DNA of 64,000 nt from Candidatus Latescibacterota bacterium (GCA_021295655.1 JAGWBX010000021.1:1-64000), one strand, 5' to 3'; positions 1 to 8,366 are shown, counted from the stretch's first letter. Made by a program: numbers and translations. The notes: a model not told the origin generated them from the letters alone.

Positions 1-540
1 GGCTGAAAAACACTAATTACATGCCCCTTCCGAAACCCCAAAATCGCCACTTCCAGGTGGCTCCATTATGCCGATCATCGGTGGCCTGATTAGGGCGATC
101 CGTGACAGTCCTCGAGTCTTGTTAGTTCCAATGGATAGTCGCTGGTCACGCGGCGATGCATCCGCAAGACGGTTTTCAGCTGAATCATCAACGAAAAAGC
201 CGAGGCGTTGTTTGCCCCGGCTTCTTTTTTGTTTTCACTAAGAGAAGATCAGGTTACAAGAAAGCTCGCCTTCGGCCTGGGTTGCCAGAGTGGGGTCTCG
301 TCAACCGGACGTTTAGCCCCATACGGGTCTCCAAGTCGGTATTTCGCTTTTTTTTCTGATCGACATTTCGAAAGCAAGTCCTGGTTTTTCTCGAAAACTC
401 TTCCTGCATGAGGATTCGTTCGTAGCAGCGGATCAATGTCCAACGTCACTTCCCTCCTTCAGTCGTCGATTGTCCGTATTTCGTGTCTTTACCCGCCGTC
501 AAACGGTAAAATTCCGTATTACGGTGCAGGATCAAAGGTC
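1..540. other. Gene-poor left edge, relatively A+T-rich
   Basis: No convincing reading frame is seen here; the listed small ORFs lack ribosome binding sites and recognisable sequence. The stretch after about 230 has long T runs and a lower G+C content than the central window, like the island that follows. A rho-independent terminator at 197-230 points right, so a transcript from left of the window probably ends here. Confidence 0.5.
197..230 (+). terminator. Rho-independent terminator at left edge
   Basis: AAGCCGAGGC and GCCCCGGCTT form a 10-bp stem with one A-C mismatch around a 7-nt loop, followed by CTTTTTT. It would stop rightward transcription entering from outside the window and separates that unit from the convergent TcmP gene. 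Confidence 0.55.
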
Positions 541-1803
541 CTATTTCGAATCCCTGCGTAAATCATCGAAAAAGATCCGCGTCTGTTTGGGCATTACGAT
601 TCTGTCAATCGCTCGGAGGTTTTGCAACGAAGCTGAGCGGACTCTATCGTTGGCACCCAGAATCTCAATCTCGCCTTCACGAAAAAGCTGAAGCACGATT
701 GAATCGAGATCCGAATAACGGGCGGCCGTTCTGTTTGCGAACCTGTGGCGCATCGCGTCAATCGTGACGGGTTCTTCGGATGCCAAACTGAAGAGCTCGC
801 GCGGCAAGGTGTCCAGAAGTTGCGTACGCATTATTTCTTGGTCCATTTCATTAAAGTTAAACAGCGGCACTGTTCCTGGATCTCTCAATGTGTCCCAGCC
901 CAACATCCCAAAATCGCCAGAACCATAGTGTTCAAATGTATTCTGTATCGCCCAATGTACTTGAATCATGACGTCGCGTGCCGTTGGATGTTTTGACAGA
1001 TGGAGAAACCATAAAGCGCGGCGTGATTCTTTTGGACGTATGAAAAAGGGTGTATCGTACGTTGCGCCCGTTACTAGGCGTATTTGCTCGCGCAACGTCC
1101 TTTGAACGAGCGCTCTTCCGGCATTGCCATTCTTGAGTTGAATCAAGTCCTGTATCTGTGATTTAGTCAATTCAAGTGGCGCGACCATCGCGATCATCTG
1201 AGGTGTATTAGCAAGATAATTTGTGAGCGCTTCCGCGGCGAATGTCAAGATAACCTCGGCCGCCGGCAGTTCGCGCAGGATTTCGGCTACAATCGTCAGT
1301 TTCACTTGCGAGAATCCGGTCTGATCCAGAAGAAAGATCGCGCGACCGGCGCGAGGTTGGCGGTGCTTGATTGCGGTCAGGATGTCTTCGACCTCGTCTT
1401 CAAATAGGCAGTTACGGACGGCGATTTTGCCATCATCCAATGCGTAACTTCGCTCACTCAAGACCTTTCGAAGATGATCAGCATGCGTTGCTTCTTTCTC
1501 GATGAAGTAACACTTGTAATCGAATCGCAGGGGCTTGGTGCGGTTTTCGTTCAGCCTATCCGTCGCAGCGTTGGCCTCTTCCAGCATTATCAAGGGGGTA
1601 CCTGATACGATTTTTTCGTCGTTTCGAAATGTACCACCTCCCGCAAAGCCATCAACAAGGTCGATTTTAAATTCTTCACGACTGGGATTGACATTCAGTC
1701 TGTCGAAATAGGCTCGAAGGTAGTTTCGTAGTACATCAAGTTTCGCTTTACTGTGTGGGTCAATAATTGGTGGTCGTTCGTCAGGGTGCCAGTTGAAGTT
1801 CAC
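541..1803 (-). CDS. tcmP: Three-Cys-motif partner protein TcmP-like
   Basis: About 420 residues. The N-terminal IDLVDGFAGGG, the FIEKEATHADHL segment and the FLLDQTG segment follow the order of the TcmP family (DGFAG, FIE, FLDPxG), a methyltransferase-like fold of unknown biochemical role. FLLDQTG replaces the usual DPxG, so one loop residue is altered. The ORF track starts at 1869, but GTG at 1803 is preferred: it is preceded by CGGAGACGAACT, and the family normally begins just before the HSKAKLDVLRNYL helix. The gene then overlaps the end of the DUF5131 gene by 23 nt, so the two are translationally coupled. Family knowledge: TcmP is named for its constant pairing with Gp37/Gp68 proteins. 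The cellular function is not established. Codon use and base composition are more A+T-rich than the catabolic genes downstream, suggesting transfer. Confidence 0.82.
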   Translation of the reverse strand: MNFNWHPDERPPIIDPHSKAKLDVLRNYLRAYFDRLNVNPSREEFKIDLVDGFAGGGTFRNDEKIVSGTPLIMLEEANAATDRLNENRTKPLRFDYKCYFIEKEATHADHLRKVLSERSYALDDGKIAVRNCLFEDEVEDILTAIKHRQPRAGRAIFLLDQTGFSQVKLTIVAEILRELPAAEVILTFAAEALTNYLANTPQMIAMVAPLELTKSQIQDLIQLKNGNAGRALVQRTLREQIRLVTGATYDTPFFIRPKESRRALWFLHLSKHPTARDVMIQVHWAIQNTFEHYGSGDFGMLGWDTLRDPGTVPLFNFNEMDQEIMRTQLLDTLPRELFSLASEEPVTIDAMRHRFANRTAARYSDLDSIVLQLFREGEIEILGANDRVRSASLQNLRAIDRIVMPKQTRIFFDDLRRDSK

Positions 1804-2542
1804 AGTTCGTCTCCGTTTTTTTGTATACGGGCATAGCGTTGTACTCGATCCCATTGAGGCGCCGCCCACCCGACTTTGATGTGAGTCCGCCCCATTGCTT
1901 GAAGAAGAAATCTACCCCGTTGCGTTCGCAGATTTCCTTGACTTCAATTACCCAACGTTCTTTCATCGGCCTTGCGTTTGGGCCGCTCTCACCGCCTACG
2001 ATTACCCATGATATTCCGTCGAGATTGATTTCCCCCACGGGACCCAAGAGTGGTTCAATTGAAAGGAATCGGATCGGCACCGGTGCCTTCTGAAGGTGCC
2101 GGATCCTAGCGGTTGCGGTATGGTCCTCGACGGACACGCCGCACCAGATGTGACGCGGTGCTGCTCCGTGCCCATATCTTCCCTGCAGATAATTCTGCAT
2201 AAGCGAACTTCGTTTTGTTAGTACCTGGAAAATGTGACGGTCAGCGTGCTCCATCGTGTCGAAGACACGATCTATATAATTCGTCGGGATCTTTTTGTGA
2301 AACAGATCACTCATCGAATTCACAAATACTCTTCGAGGGCGTTTCCAGGAGAGCGGTTGGGAAAGGCGCTCTGGTCGGAGCGTGAGCTCGAATCCGTTCT
2401 CGAATGGATGGTCCTTAACGCCGCGAAACCGTTCGGCAATTCGCTCTGCGTAACAGTTGTCGCAACCACGCGTGACTTTGGTGCAGCCGGTTACTGGATT
2501 CCAGGTTGCGTCGGTCCATTCAATCGCAGACTTGTCGGCCAT
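1781..2542 (-). CDS. Phage Gp37/Gp68-like three-Cys protein (DUF5131)
   Basis: 253 residues. The N-terminus SAIEWTDATWNPVTGC leads into C-x6-C-x2-C (CTKVTRGCDNC), the iron-sulfur-like three-Cys motif that defines this family and resembles a radical-SAM cluster site. RPRRVFVNSMSDLFH, QVLTKRS, the WCGVSVED segment and WVIVGGESGPNARP follow in family order, and the C-terminal FFFKQWGG is also typical. The start ATG has AGAGG 9 nt upstream. It is the first gene of a two-gene operon with TcmP. Known: the family occurs in phages, prophages and bacterial accessory regions; its substrate is unknown. The pair could be a modification or defence module, which is inference from location and composition only. 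Confidence 0.85.
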   Translation of the reverse strand: MADKSAIEWTDATWNPVTGCTKVTRGCDNCYAERIAERFRGVKDHPFENGFELTLRPERLSQPLSWKRPRRVFVNSMSDLFHKKIPTNYIDRVFDTMEHADRHIFQVLTKRSSLMQNYLQGRYGHGAAPRHIWCGVSVEDHTATARIRHLQKAPVPIRFLSIEPLLGPVGEINLDGISWVIVGGESGPNARPMKERWVIEVKEICERNGVDFFFKQWGGLTSKSGGRRLNGIEYNAMPVYKKTETNCELQLAP

Positions 2543-2709
2543 TTTAACAATCCTCTATCGAGTGGAGTCTGTCAACCTGACCTGCGGATCTTTCCAAAGC
2601 GTCCCGTATTCGACGATATTTTCGTCGAATACTCCATACACCCGACTTAAATGCCCTCGATGTTCCATGTGCTTAGGGCCGACTCTCCGTCTGCATCCTC
2701 GTGTGAGTT

Positions 2710-2820
2710 CTACCGACCTGGGTACGGTTCGTCGTCGGGACAATCTTCGAACACTTCGCCGTCGTGCAATGAGTGTAAAATGTCTTCGAAACTAAAGGTG
2801 GTCGTTCCTGGTTTATTCAA
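2710..2820 (-). pseudogene. DUF4258-like gene remnant
   Basis: Read from TTG at 2820, the frame encodes FSFEDILHSLHDGEVFEDCP and then DDEPYPG before an in-frame TAG. The pattern 'helix, GEVFED-PDDEPYP' matches the middle of DUF4258 (RelE-like small proteins), where PYPSCL-LG and PLHVV normally follow. That C-terminal half is missing here and there is no ribosome binding site, so this is best read as decayed toxin-like debris. It is inferred by eye from a short match. Confidence 0.3.
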
Positions 2821-2946
2821 CTACATGCATTAATAATGTCTCGGTTTATCAACGACTTGTCTCCATTCTAATGTCAACGCTTGCGTCGTGTTAGGAGCCG
2901 GACGGATTTTGTCCCGTTAAAACGGTATCATGACGTTGAAGCCTTG

Positions 2947-3036
2947 TCAAGTAAAGGATTCGCACGAGAATCCAGAAAACATCCGCAATTTTCGCGAACG
3001 CTGCCGAAACGCTTGACCTGCGCTACTACGAGACAT
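2947..3036 (-). CDS. Small leader ORF (29 aa) in TcmP-operon leader
   Basis: ATG at 3036 has GAAGGAAGA upstream at good spacing and opens a 29-codon frame (MSRSSAGQAFRQRSRK..., basic) ending in TGA. It begins about 30 nt downstream of the predicted leftward start site. It may be a leader peptide, the start of a truncated gene, or chance. No similarity is recognised. Confidence 0.25.
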   Translation of the reverse strand: MSRSSAGQAFRQRSRKLRMFSGFSCESFT

Positions 3037-3061
3037 GCAATCTTCCTTCAAGGAAAAGAAA

Positions 3062-3103
3062 TATACTGCACATCAGTATAGTATTTTTGGGGTCCATTGT
3101 CAA
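3062..3103 (-). promoter_or_regulatory. Near-consensus leftward promoter with overlapping inverted repeat
   Basis: On the minus strand TTGACA (3103-3098) is separated by exactly 17 nt from TATACT (3080-3075). The perfect inverted repeat TATACTG-CACAT-CAGTATA (3062-3080) covers the -10 and the expected start point near 3068, a usual operator position. The only intact genes downstream on that strand are the DUF5131/TcmP pair, about 525 nt away. No regulator gene is evident nearby. Confidence 0.55.
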
Positions 3104-3162
3104 GGTGGGCATTCGAAGAATGCGGAAGGATGCACGGGATGGACGCGTAGAGAACCGGGATC

Positions 3163-5334
3163 TTACAGGTGTTCATCGAACCAATCGAGCATGGCATTGC
3201 ACAGATGCCTGAGCTTCGTGTACTCCCACTCGGGCGTGAAATGATCCGCGCCTTCGTATTGGACCCACTCCACCTTCCGTCCGAGCCGCGACAGGCCGTT
3301 ATACACTTCCTCGGCCTGTTTTGCTGCGGCTGTGTCCTCGCTGCCGTTGACCAGCAGTAACGGCGCCTGAATTGCCTCGGGGTCGCCCCAGGGCGGCTTT
3401 CCCATTCCTCCCTGTCCAGACTCGAACCAGAACCAGTCCTGCTGACCGTAAAAACTCGTTAAGTTCACGATCGGCGCGTTGCATACGGCGGCGCTGAAGA
3501 GCTTCGTCTGAGTAAGGAGCGCCAGCACGGAATAAGCACCGTAGCTGTGACCGTAGAGTCCGATTCGATTCGGATCTATGGTTCCCCGTTCGATCAGATG
3601 CCGGATCACTGGCGTTGTCCTGGCCGCAATCTCGATCATCGGGTCGTGCCCCGAGAGTTCGGTATCCGGGTACACCACCGCGTAACCCCGGTGAGCGAGA
3701 AAGTGGGCATTGTCCTCGGATGGCGTTTCCGTGAATCCAAATCTGTTGATGTCCTCCGAATACGAGTAATCGCCATATACGACGGTGATAGCCGGCACGG
3801 GCCGCTTTCCATCGAAATCCGGAGGCAACATCAGGGCCGCCTTGACGCTTCCCTTTCCGTCTGCCTCGAACTCGACAAGCTCCGGCGTGCCCATCCTGAT
3901 CGCATCGACCGAAGGCAGCGGATCGAAAATGCGCCTGACGTCGCCGCTTCGACTGATTCTGATGATTTCAGGAGGTTTTGTTGCGGTTTCCCGCGCGATG
4001 AATATCGTACCGCCGTCGCTCGACGCCTCGTTCAGCAACGTGCAAGACTGGATGGCTCCGTCTAACTCGAGCATCTCTCGAAACGCCCCGCTTTCAAGGT
4101 CAAGTTCAGCGATACAGAGCGTCTCATCCTTTCGAGTCACGGCGAGGGGCACCTCGCACGTATTCACCACTGGATTTTCTTGCGGTAGCAGCCATGTCGA
4201 CACCCTGTATCCGTCCGGTACCGCCAGTTTTCGTTGCGCCCTTCCGGATGCTTCGAAAACCCAGATACCTCCAGGTACCGGCAGCAGAATTTCCTTCGAA
4301 TCCGGGCGCCATCTTGGAGGCGCTTCGTAGAAGGCATCGATTTTCCTGATGTAAGCACCGCTGTCACCCACAATATCGATCGGGTCGCTGCCTCCATCCT
4401 TCTCAACCACGTGGGGATGTCCGGTTTTCTCCCCTCCCCATGTCAAATAGCATAGCCTCGTGCCATCGGGCGACCAGTTGAATGCGGTCGTGTACGATTG
4501 CACGATGCCGCTGGCGGCACACACAGTCTTCCTGTGGGCGATATCTGTTACCATCAAATCGCAGACGTTCCCACCGGATACTTTATTGTGACCCTTTATG
4601 CGCAAACAGGCAACGTGGTTTCCGTCGGGAGACGGGCGCCAGCATCGAAACGACCAGTTCTCCGCCAGCACCTCGACCTCCCCTGAACTCACATCCACAG
4701 CGACGAGGTTCCCCCTTTTCTCCCAGTTGTCGATCGGCACGACAACAGATTCGGCAGATGTCCGTCGCTGAATTCCATTCTCGCCGGAATCTCCTGCGCC
4801 GGCGGCATGTTTGCCGGGATCTGCTTTTATCAGAATCCGGCGTCCGTCGTTTGTCCACCTTGGGACCTCAAAGCCATAATCGCCGGCGTAATTTACGTTC
4901 TCATACACTTCCGTCGTCGCTGTCTTTCGGTCCCATATCGCCAGGCGGGCCGGATTGTCTCTTTTCTGAATGTACGCTGCGAGACGGCAGCCGTCCGGAG
5001 ACCACTGGGGCGCCCACGAAACTTCGGTTTCACCGAAAGGATGCACGGAATCCGATTCCTCGGTATCGACGACAACAACCGAAGGCCTCATGACTTCCTG
5101 CGGCACGCTTGAATGCTCTCCGGATGTCAATACCGAACGGCTGCGGCCGACGGCAACCATCGTAAGCGCCAGAAAACGCCCATCGGGACTGAGATCAAAT
5201 GGTATTCGCGTAGCCGGGACTTTCAACTGCAGCAGATGTTCCACCGTAAAACGCTCCATAACGGTACTCGCTTGATATGTTCTGGCATCATCGCGCGGGA
5301 TCGATCGCATGGAATATACCGGCTTTTCGAACAT
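3163..5334 (-). CDS. S9 family (prolyl oligopeptidase-like) serine peptidase
   Basis: 723 residues if started at the first ATG. The N-terminal two thirds hold WD40/TolB-like propeller repeats (LSPDGRFLALT, WSPDGCRLAAY, WSPDGTRLCYL, WRPDSKEILL). The C-terminal alpha/beta hydrolase has the nucleophile motif GLYGHSYGAYS (Ser near residue 595), an acid in NGSEDTAA and a His in EGADHFTPEW, the acylaminoacyl-peptidase/dipeptidyl-peptidase layout. No signal peptide is visible, so a cytoplasmic peptide hydrolase is likely. A start at 5259 (MERFTVEHLLQLKVP) fits family N-termini better; neither start has a strong ribosome binding site. It stands alone between the TcmP island and a repeat-rich spacer. 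Confidence 0.85.
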   Translation of the reverse strand: MFEKPVYSMRSIPRDDARTYQASTVMERFTVEHLLQLKVPATRIPFDLSPDGRFLALTMVAVGRSRSVLTSGEHSSVPQEVMRPSVVVVDTEESDSVHPFGETEVSWAPQWSPDGCRLAAYIQKRDNPARLAIWDRKTATTEVYENVNYAGDYGFEVPRWTNDGRRILIKADPGKHAAGAGDSGENGIQRRTSAESVVVPIDNWEKRGNLVAVDVSSGEVEVLAENWSFRCWRPSPDGNHVACLRIKGHNKVSGGNVCDLMVTDIAHRKTVCAASGIVQSYTTAFNWSPDGTRLCYLTWGGEKTGHPHVVEKDGGSDPIDIVGDSGAYIRKIDAFYEAPPRWRPDSKEILLPVPGGIWVFEASGRAQRKLAVPDGYRVSTWLLPQENPVVNTCEVPLAVTRKDETLCIAELDLESGAFREMLELDGAIQSCTLLNEASSDGGTIFIARETATKPPEIIRISRSGDVRRIFDPLPSVDAIRMGTPELVEFEADGKGSVKAALMLPPDFDGKRPVPAITVVYGDYSYSEDINRFGFTETPSEDNAHFLAHRGYAVVYPDTELSGHDPMIEIAARTTPVIRHLIERGTIDPNRIGLYGHSYGAYSVLALLTQTKLFSAAVCNAPIVNLTSFYGQQDWFWFESGQGGMGKPPWGDPEAIQAPLLLVNGSEDTAAAKQAEEVYNGLSRLGRKVEWVQYEGADHFTPEWEYTKLRHLCNAMLDWFDEHL

Positions 5335-5890
5335 AAGGGAACTCGGGTAGGAACTTACAGTAAGACTTCAAAACCTCGTGCGTTCATATTTCTTCAGGCT
5401 GTCGGCTTGCGAAAGGCGCTGTGATCCCCCCACCGCATCAGCCTTCGCCGGCCCCTTCGACAGGCTCAGGGCAGCGCCTCCGACCCTTCGACATTTCAAC
5501 AGGCCCCTTCGACAGGCTCAGCGCAAGCAGCGCAAGCAGCACATGCAGGGCAAGTCTCAGGGGTCGGGTCGGCTTCTGCGACTTCCCCTCAAAGGGGGGA
5601 GTGATTGGACAGCCAGACAGGCTCCGGCGTTCACTTCCATCCATCTGGATGCAGACGAGTTTTCCAAAGTTGGTTTTCTCGCCTTTTCCTGCCCATCCTG
5701 TCCATCCATGTAAGTTTCATTTGGTGTTCCCGAGCCCGCACGGACCCCGATCCGCTGTTTCGGGTTGACAGGGTGTTATCCCCGCCGTACTTTGCCATCC
5801 ATCCTGCTATTTCATGCAATTTTCCGGATCCCTGCGTTGCACCTGACTGACAGGCGTGTAACGCCGGGGCCGGTTTAATGTGGAGACGCC
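5335..5890. other. Repeat-bearing intergenic spacer
   Basis: About 556 bp without a credible gene. It carries the dispersed 'CCTTCGACAGGCTCAG' repeats (5451-5524) and low-complexity CCTGCCCATCCTGTCCATCC-type sequence (about 5690-5712). The listed ORFs are translations of the repeats (LSLSKG, PEPVEG). The right end supplies the ribosome binding site of the next gene. Confidence 0.5.
5451..5524. repeat. Dispersed repeat cluster, GCCCCTTCGACAGGCTCAG units
   Basis: Two near-identical units (5451-5472 and 5503-5522) flank a degenerate third (CGACCCTTCGAC, 5481-5492). The same 16-base core recurs at 28681. The units are short and intergenic, and translate to LSLSKG or EPVEG, as the dispersed repeats of several uncultivated phyla do. 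No transposase is nearby. Confidence 0.65.
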
Positions 5891-7177
5891 ATGATCAGAC
5901 TCGCCACCTTTCAATCCGACGTGACGCCCCCGCTGGGTCACCCGCTCTGCGCGGGGTGGTATCCCTCTGCCAAAGGCATCCTGGACCCGCTGGCCGCCCT
6001 CGGGCTGATCATTGTACCGGACAATGAATCGCCAATGGTTCTGTGCGCACTGGACTGGGCCGAGTTGAGCAATGGCGATTATGACCGATGGCGTGAGGCG
6101 CTGGCCGTGGCCGTGGGCACCGAGGCGGACCGGGTGGCAGTACACTGCACCCACGCGCACGACACCCCCTGGCCGGACCGCGATGCGCAGCATATTCTCG
6201 ATGCCCACGGCCATACCGACGTCATTATGGCCGGAAACTGGTCCGAAAACGTCCGCACACAGGCGGCAAAGGCAGCGGCTGATGCCATGGACAGGCTGCA
6301 GCCCTGCACGCATATCTCGACGGGCGAAGCCAGAGTCGACCGGATCGCCTCCAACCGGCGGGTGATGGGGCCGGACGGCAAGGTGGCCGCCGTTCGCTGG
6401 ACCAAAACGCCCGATCCCGAGGTGCGGGCCGCGCCCGAGGGCGTCATCGACCCCATGCTCAAGACAATCGGCTATTACCATCAGGATACACCGCTCGCCC
6501 TCGTTCATTACTATGCCACACATCCCACCAGCAAGGACGGCACGGGGCTGGTGACGCCCGAATTCGTGGGCCTGGCCCGCAACCGCCGCACGGAGGAAAG
6601 CGGTGTGCCGCACATCTACTTCACAGGCTGCGCGGGTAACGTCACCGCGGGCAAGTACAACGACGGTGTGGCCGACAACCGCGAATTGTTCACCGGGCGC
6701 ATCCATACGGCCATGCTGGAAGCAGAGCAGGCCAGTTCCCGCCAGCCCCTGGAACGGGTGGCCTGGACGGTAGCGCCCGTGCGGCTGCCGCCACGGGAGG
6801 ACCTGGACGAGGAAGACCTGCTGGCGAAAATCTCGGCGGCGCGCATAGGAGCCAAGATTCACAGCAAGCACGCCCTCATGCTGACGTACGTGCGCCGCCG
6901 CGAGCGTCCCATTCCCCTCACCTGCCTGCATCTGAACGACCGGGTGGCGGTGGTCAATCTGCCGGGCGAGATCTTTATCGAATACCAGCTGCACGCGCAG
7001 GCGAGCCGCCCCGACGCCTTTGTCGCCGTAGCGGGATACGGAGACCTGGGGACAGGGTACATCACCATGGAAACTTCCTTTGACGAGGGCGGGTACGAGC
7101 CCACCGACGCCTTCGTGTCCGGGAAGTCGGAGAAAATCGTCCGCGCCGCCATCGACAGAGTCCTGCAAGCCGGTTGA
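5891..7177 (+). CDS. Neutral/alkaline ceramidase-like hydrolase
   Basis: 428 residues without a signal peptide. The opening TFQSDVTPPLGHPLCAGW and the zinc-site segment VHCTHAHDTPW correspond to the N-terminal catalytic domain of neutral/alkaline non-lysosomal ceramidases (ITPP start, C-T-H-x-H). YFTGCAGNVTAGKYNDG and VNLPGEIFIEYQL follow, also as in that family. It is shorter than true ceramidases (over 600 residues) and lacks their C-terminal domain. Cytoplasmic members of this kind are often annotated only as ceramidase-like, and the substrate need not be a lipid. ATG is preceded by GTGGAGACGCC. It is monocistronic, with a toxin-antitoxin pair downstream. Confidence 0.75.
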   Translation: MIRLATFQSDVTPPLGHPLCAGWYPSAKGILDPLAALGLIIVPDNESPMVLCALDWAELSNGDYDRWREALAVAVGTEADRVAVHCTHAHDTPWPDRDAQHILDAHGHTDVIMAGNWSENVRTQAAKAAADAMDRLQPCTHISTGEARVDRIASNRRVMGPDGKVAAVRWTKTPDPEVRAAPEGVIDPMLKTIGYYHQDTPLALVHYYATHPTSKDGTGLVTPEFVGLARNRRTEESGVPHIYFTGCAGNVTAGKYNDGVADNRELFTGRIHTAMLEAEQASSRQPLERVAWTVAPVRLPPREDLDEEDLLAKISAARIGAKIHSKHALMLTYVRRRERPIPLTCLHLNDRVAVVNLPGEIFIEYQLHAQASRPDAFVAVAGYGDLGTGYITMETSFDEGGYEPTDAFVSGKSEKIVRAAIDRVLQAG

Positions 7178-7486
7178 AACGCGACCGAGCTCAATGCGCA
7201 TCTTGAAGGCTGGAAACATGGATATGCAGGATGAAAAACAACTGGCTCCTTTCAGGTCCATCCCTGCGAGTGTCTTCCAGTAACCGCAATACCGCCACAA
7301 TCCTGATGCAGTCGCATACGGCGTTTCGGGATGCCAGGCCGGACTTTCTGCCGTGGATCTGCAGGAAACAGGCGGCGCCTGAACCTGATAGGTCTATGGG
7401 CGTATCATAACCATTGGTTTTTACTAAAAGAAAACTTTTATCGAAAATTCCGTTGACAAATAGAAATCATCAGGTAAATTTGGTAG
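7178..7486. other. Intergenic region with toxin-antitoxin promoter
   Basis: About 309 bp with no gene seen; the right half becomes A+T-rich and ends in the promoter of the RelE/XRE pair. Confidence 0.4.
7453..7480 (+). promoter_or_regulatory. Promoter of the RelE/XRE pair
   Basis: TTGACA (7453-7458), 16-nt spacer, TAAATT (7475-7480). Transcription would start at about 7487, the A of the toxin ATG, leaving essentially no 5' leader. Confidence 0.55.
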
Positions 7487-7747
7487 ATGTACGAAGTCCG
7501 TTATCGGAAGCAGGCCGCACGCCGGCTATTTGGCATGCCTCGCAGCACCGCGCGGCGGATCTGCGCCAGGATCGACGCGATCGCGGCAGATCCGTATGGC
7601 AAACATCCGAACGCAACACAGATTCCGGGCAGAGACAGGGACTTTCGACTAAGGTTGGGTGGTTGGCGCGTGATTTGCTCGATCAACGACGAGCGCGAGA
7701 TATTGCTCGTGGCAAAAATTGATACGCGAGGGCAGATTTACCGATGA
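7487..7747 (+). CDS. RelE/ParE-family toxin
   Basis: 86 residues, a normal size for RelE-fold toxins. The sequence has YEVRYRKQAARRLFGMP at the first strand and helix, RARI-like helices, and the conserved C-terminal strand set DFRLRLGGWRVICSIND...ILLVAKIDTRGQIYR, typical of RelE ribosome-dependent mRNA interferases. The ATG coincides with the predicted transcription start, so the message may be leaderless. Toxin-first order with a 4-nt ATGA overlap to the HTH antitoxin matches HigBA/RelB-XRE style modules. Target and activity are inferred from the family. Confidence 0.82.
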   Translation: MYEVRYRKQAARRLFGMPRSTARRICARIDAIAADPYGKHPNATQIPGRDRDFRLRLGGWRVICSINDEREILLVAKIDTRGQIYR

Positions 7748-8130
7748 ACGAGCAACAAGTGCAGATCATCGTAAAGGACGGGGCGCCTGAATATGCGGTG
7801 ATCCCGATCGACGCGTACCGTCGCATGGCCGCCGCGCTGGAAGACGCGGACGATGCCGAGGCCATCGACAAAGCATGGGCCGATGACGCGGCGGGCGAGA
7901 CGGTACCTGGCGAGGTCGCTAAAGGTATAATCGACGGAGGACCGCCTTTGCGCGTGTGGCGGAAATACCGCGGGCTCACGCTGGCCTCTCTGGCCGGTCA
8001 GGTTGGCGTTTCGCGGGGGTATCTGTCACAGATTGAGAACGGACACAAGTCCGGCACACTCAACCTGTTTCGAAGACTCGCGACCACGCTCGAAGTGTCG
8101 TTGGACCAACTCGTTGAACCTTCGACATGA
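7744..8130 (+). CDS. XRE-family antitoxin with YefM-like N-terminus
   Basis: 128 residues in two parts. Residues about 1-35 (IIVKDGAPEYAVIPIDAYRR) resemble the Phd/YefM 'PEYAVIP..EY' core. Residues about 66-125 are a Cro/CI-type helix-turn-helix (RKYRGLTLASLAGQVGVSRGYLSQIENGHKSGTL). An acidic linker (EDADDAEAIDKAWADDAAGE) joins them and probably contacts the toxin. It overlaps the toxin gene by 4 nt and should neutralise it and repress the shared promoter. The composite layout, Phd-like piece plus XRE domain, occurs in some RelE modules. Confidence 0.8.
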   Translation: MNEQQVQIIVKDGAPEYAVIPIDAYRRMAAALEDADDAEAIDKAWADDAAGETVPGEVAKGIIDGGPPLRVWRKYRGLTLASLAGQVGVSRGYLSQIENGHKSGTLNLFRRLATTLEVSLDQLVEPST

Positions 8131-8366
8131 TATACCCCGGTTCGACGGGGAGCGGGCTGATCGCAGCCCGGGAGGGTGCGGACGTTCTGCCTGGCAGGGC
8201 ACGTCCGTTGACACACGCTCAGGTATCGTCCTGTGTCGCAGGCTTTTCTTCTGTCTGTTTACCGCCATTAAGTAAATGATGCGGGCAGACAGGAATATCT
8301 GCCCCACCTTCAGATCGACCTGCTCGACGGGACAGTATTGGCCATAGAAACAAGACAGGAGCAGGG

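Larger units (their letters stand above)
2543..3162. other. 620-bp leader region of the TcmP island
   Basis: This stretch lies between the S9 peptidase stop and the DUF5131 start. It holds a leftward promoter at 3075-3103, an inverted repeat over its -10, a 29-codon ORF with a good ribosome binding site, and frame-broken remnants (2710-2820 and about 2555-2668). The second remnant (HRGHLSRVYGVFDENIVEYG) ends 12 nt before the DUF5131 start and is not recognised. No intact additional gene is visible. Confidence 0.5.

Noticed and set aside
3053-3074. Shared AAAGAAATATACT...GCACATC sequence with 21271-21293
   Set aside because: The two copies share 13 plus 7 bases but sit on different promoter elements and could be chance; two copies do not define a motif.
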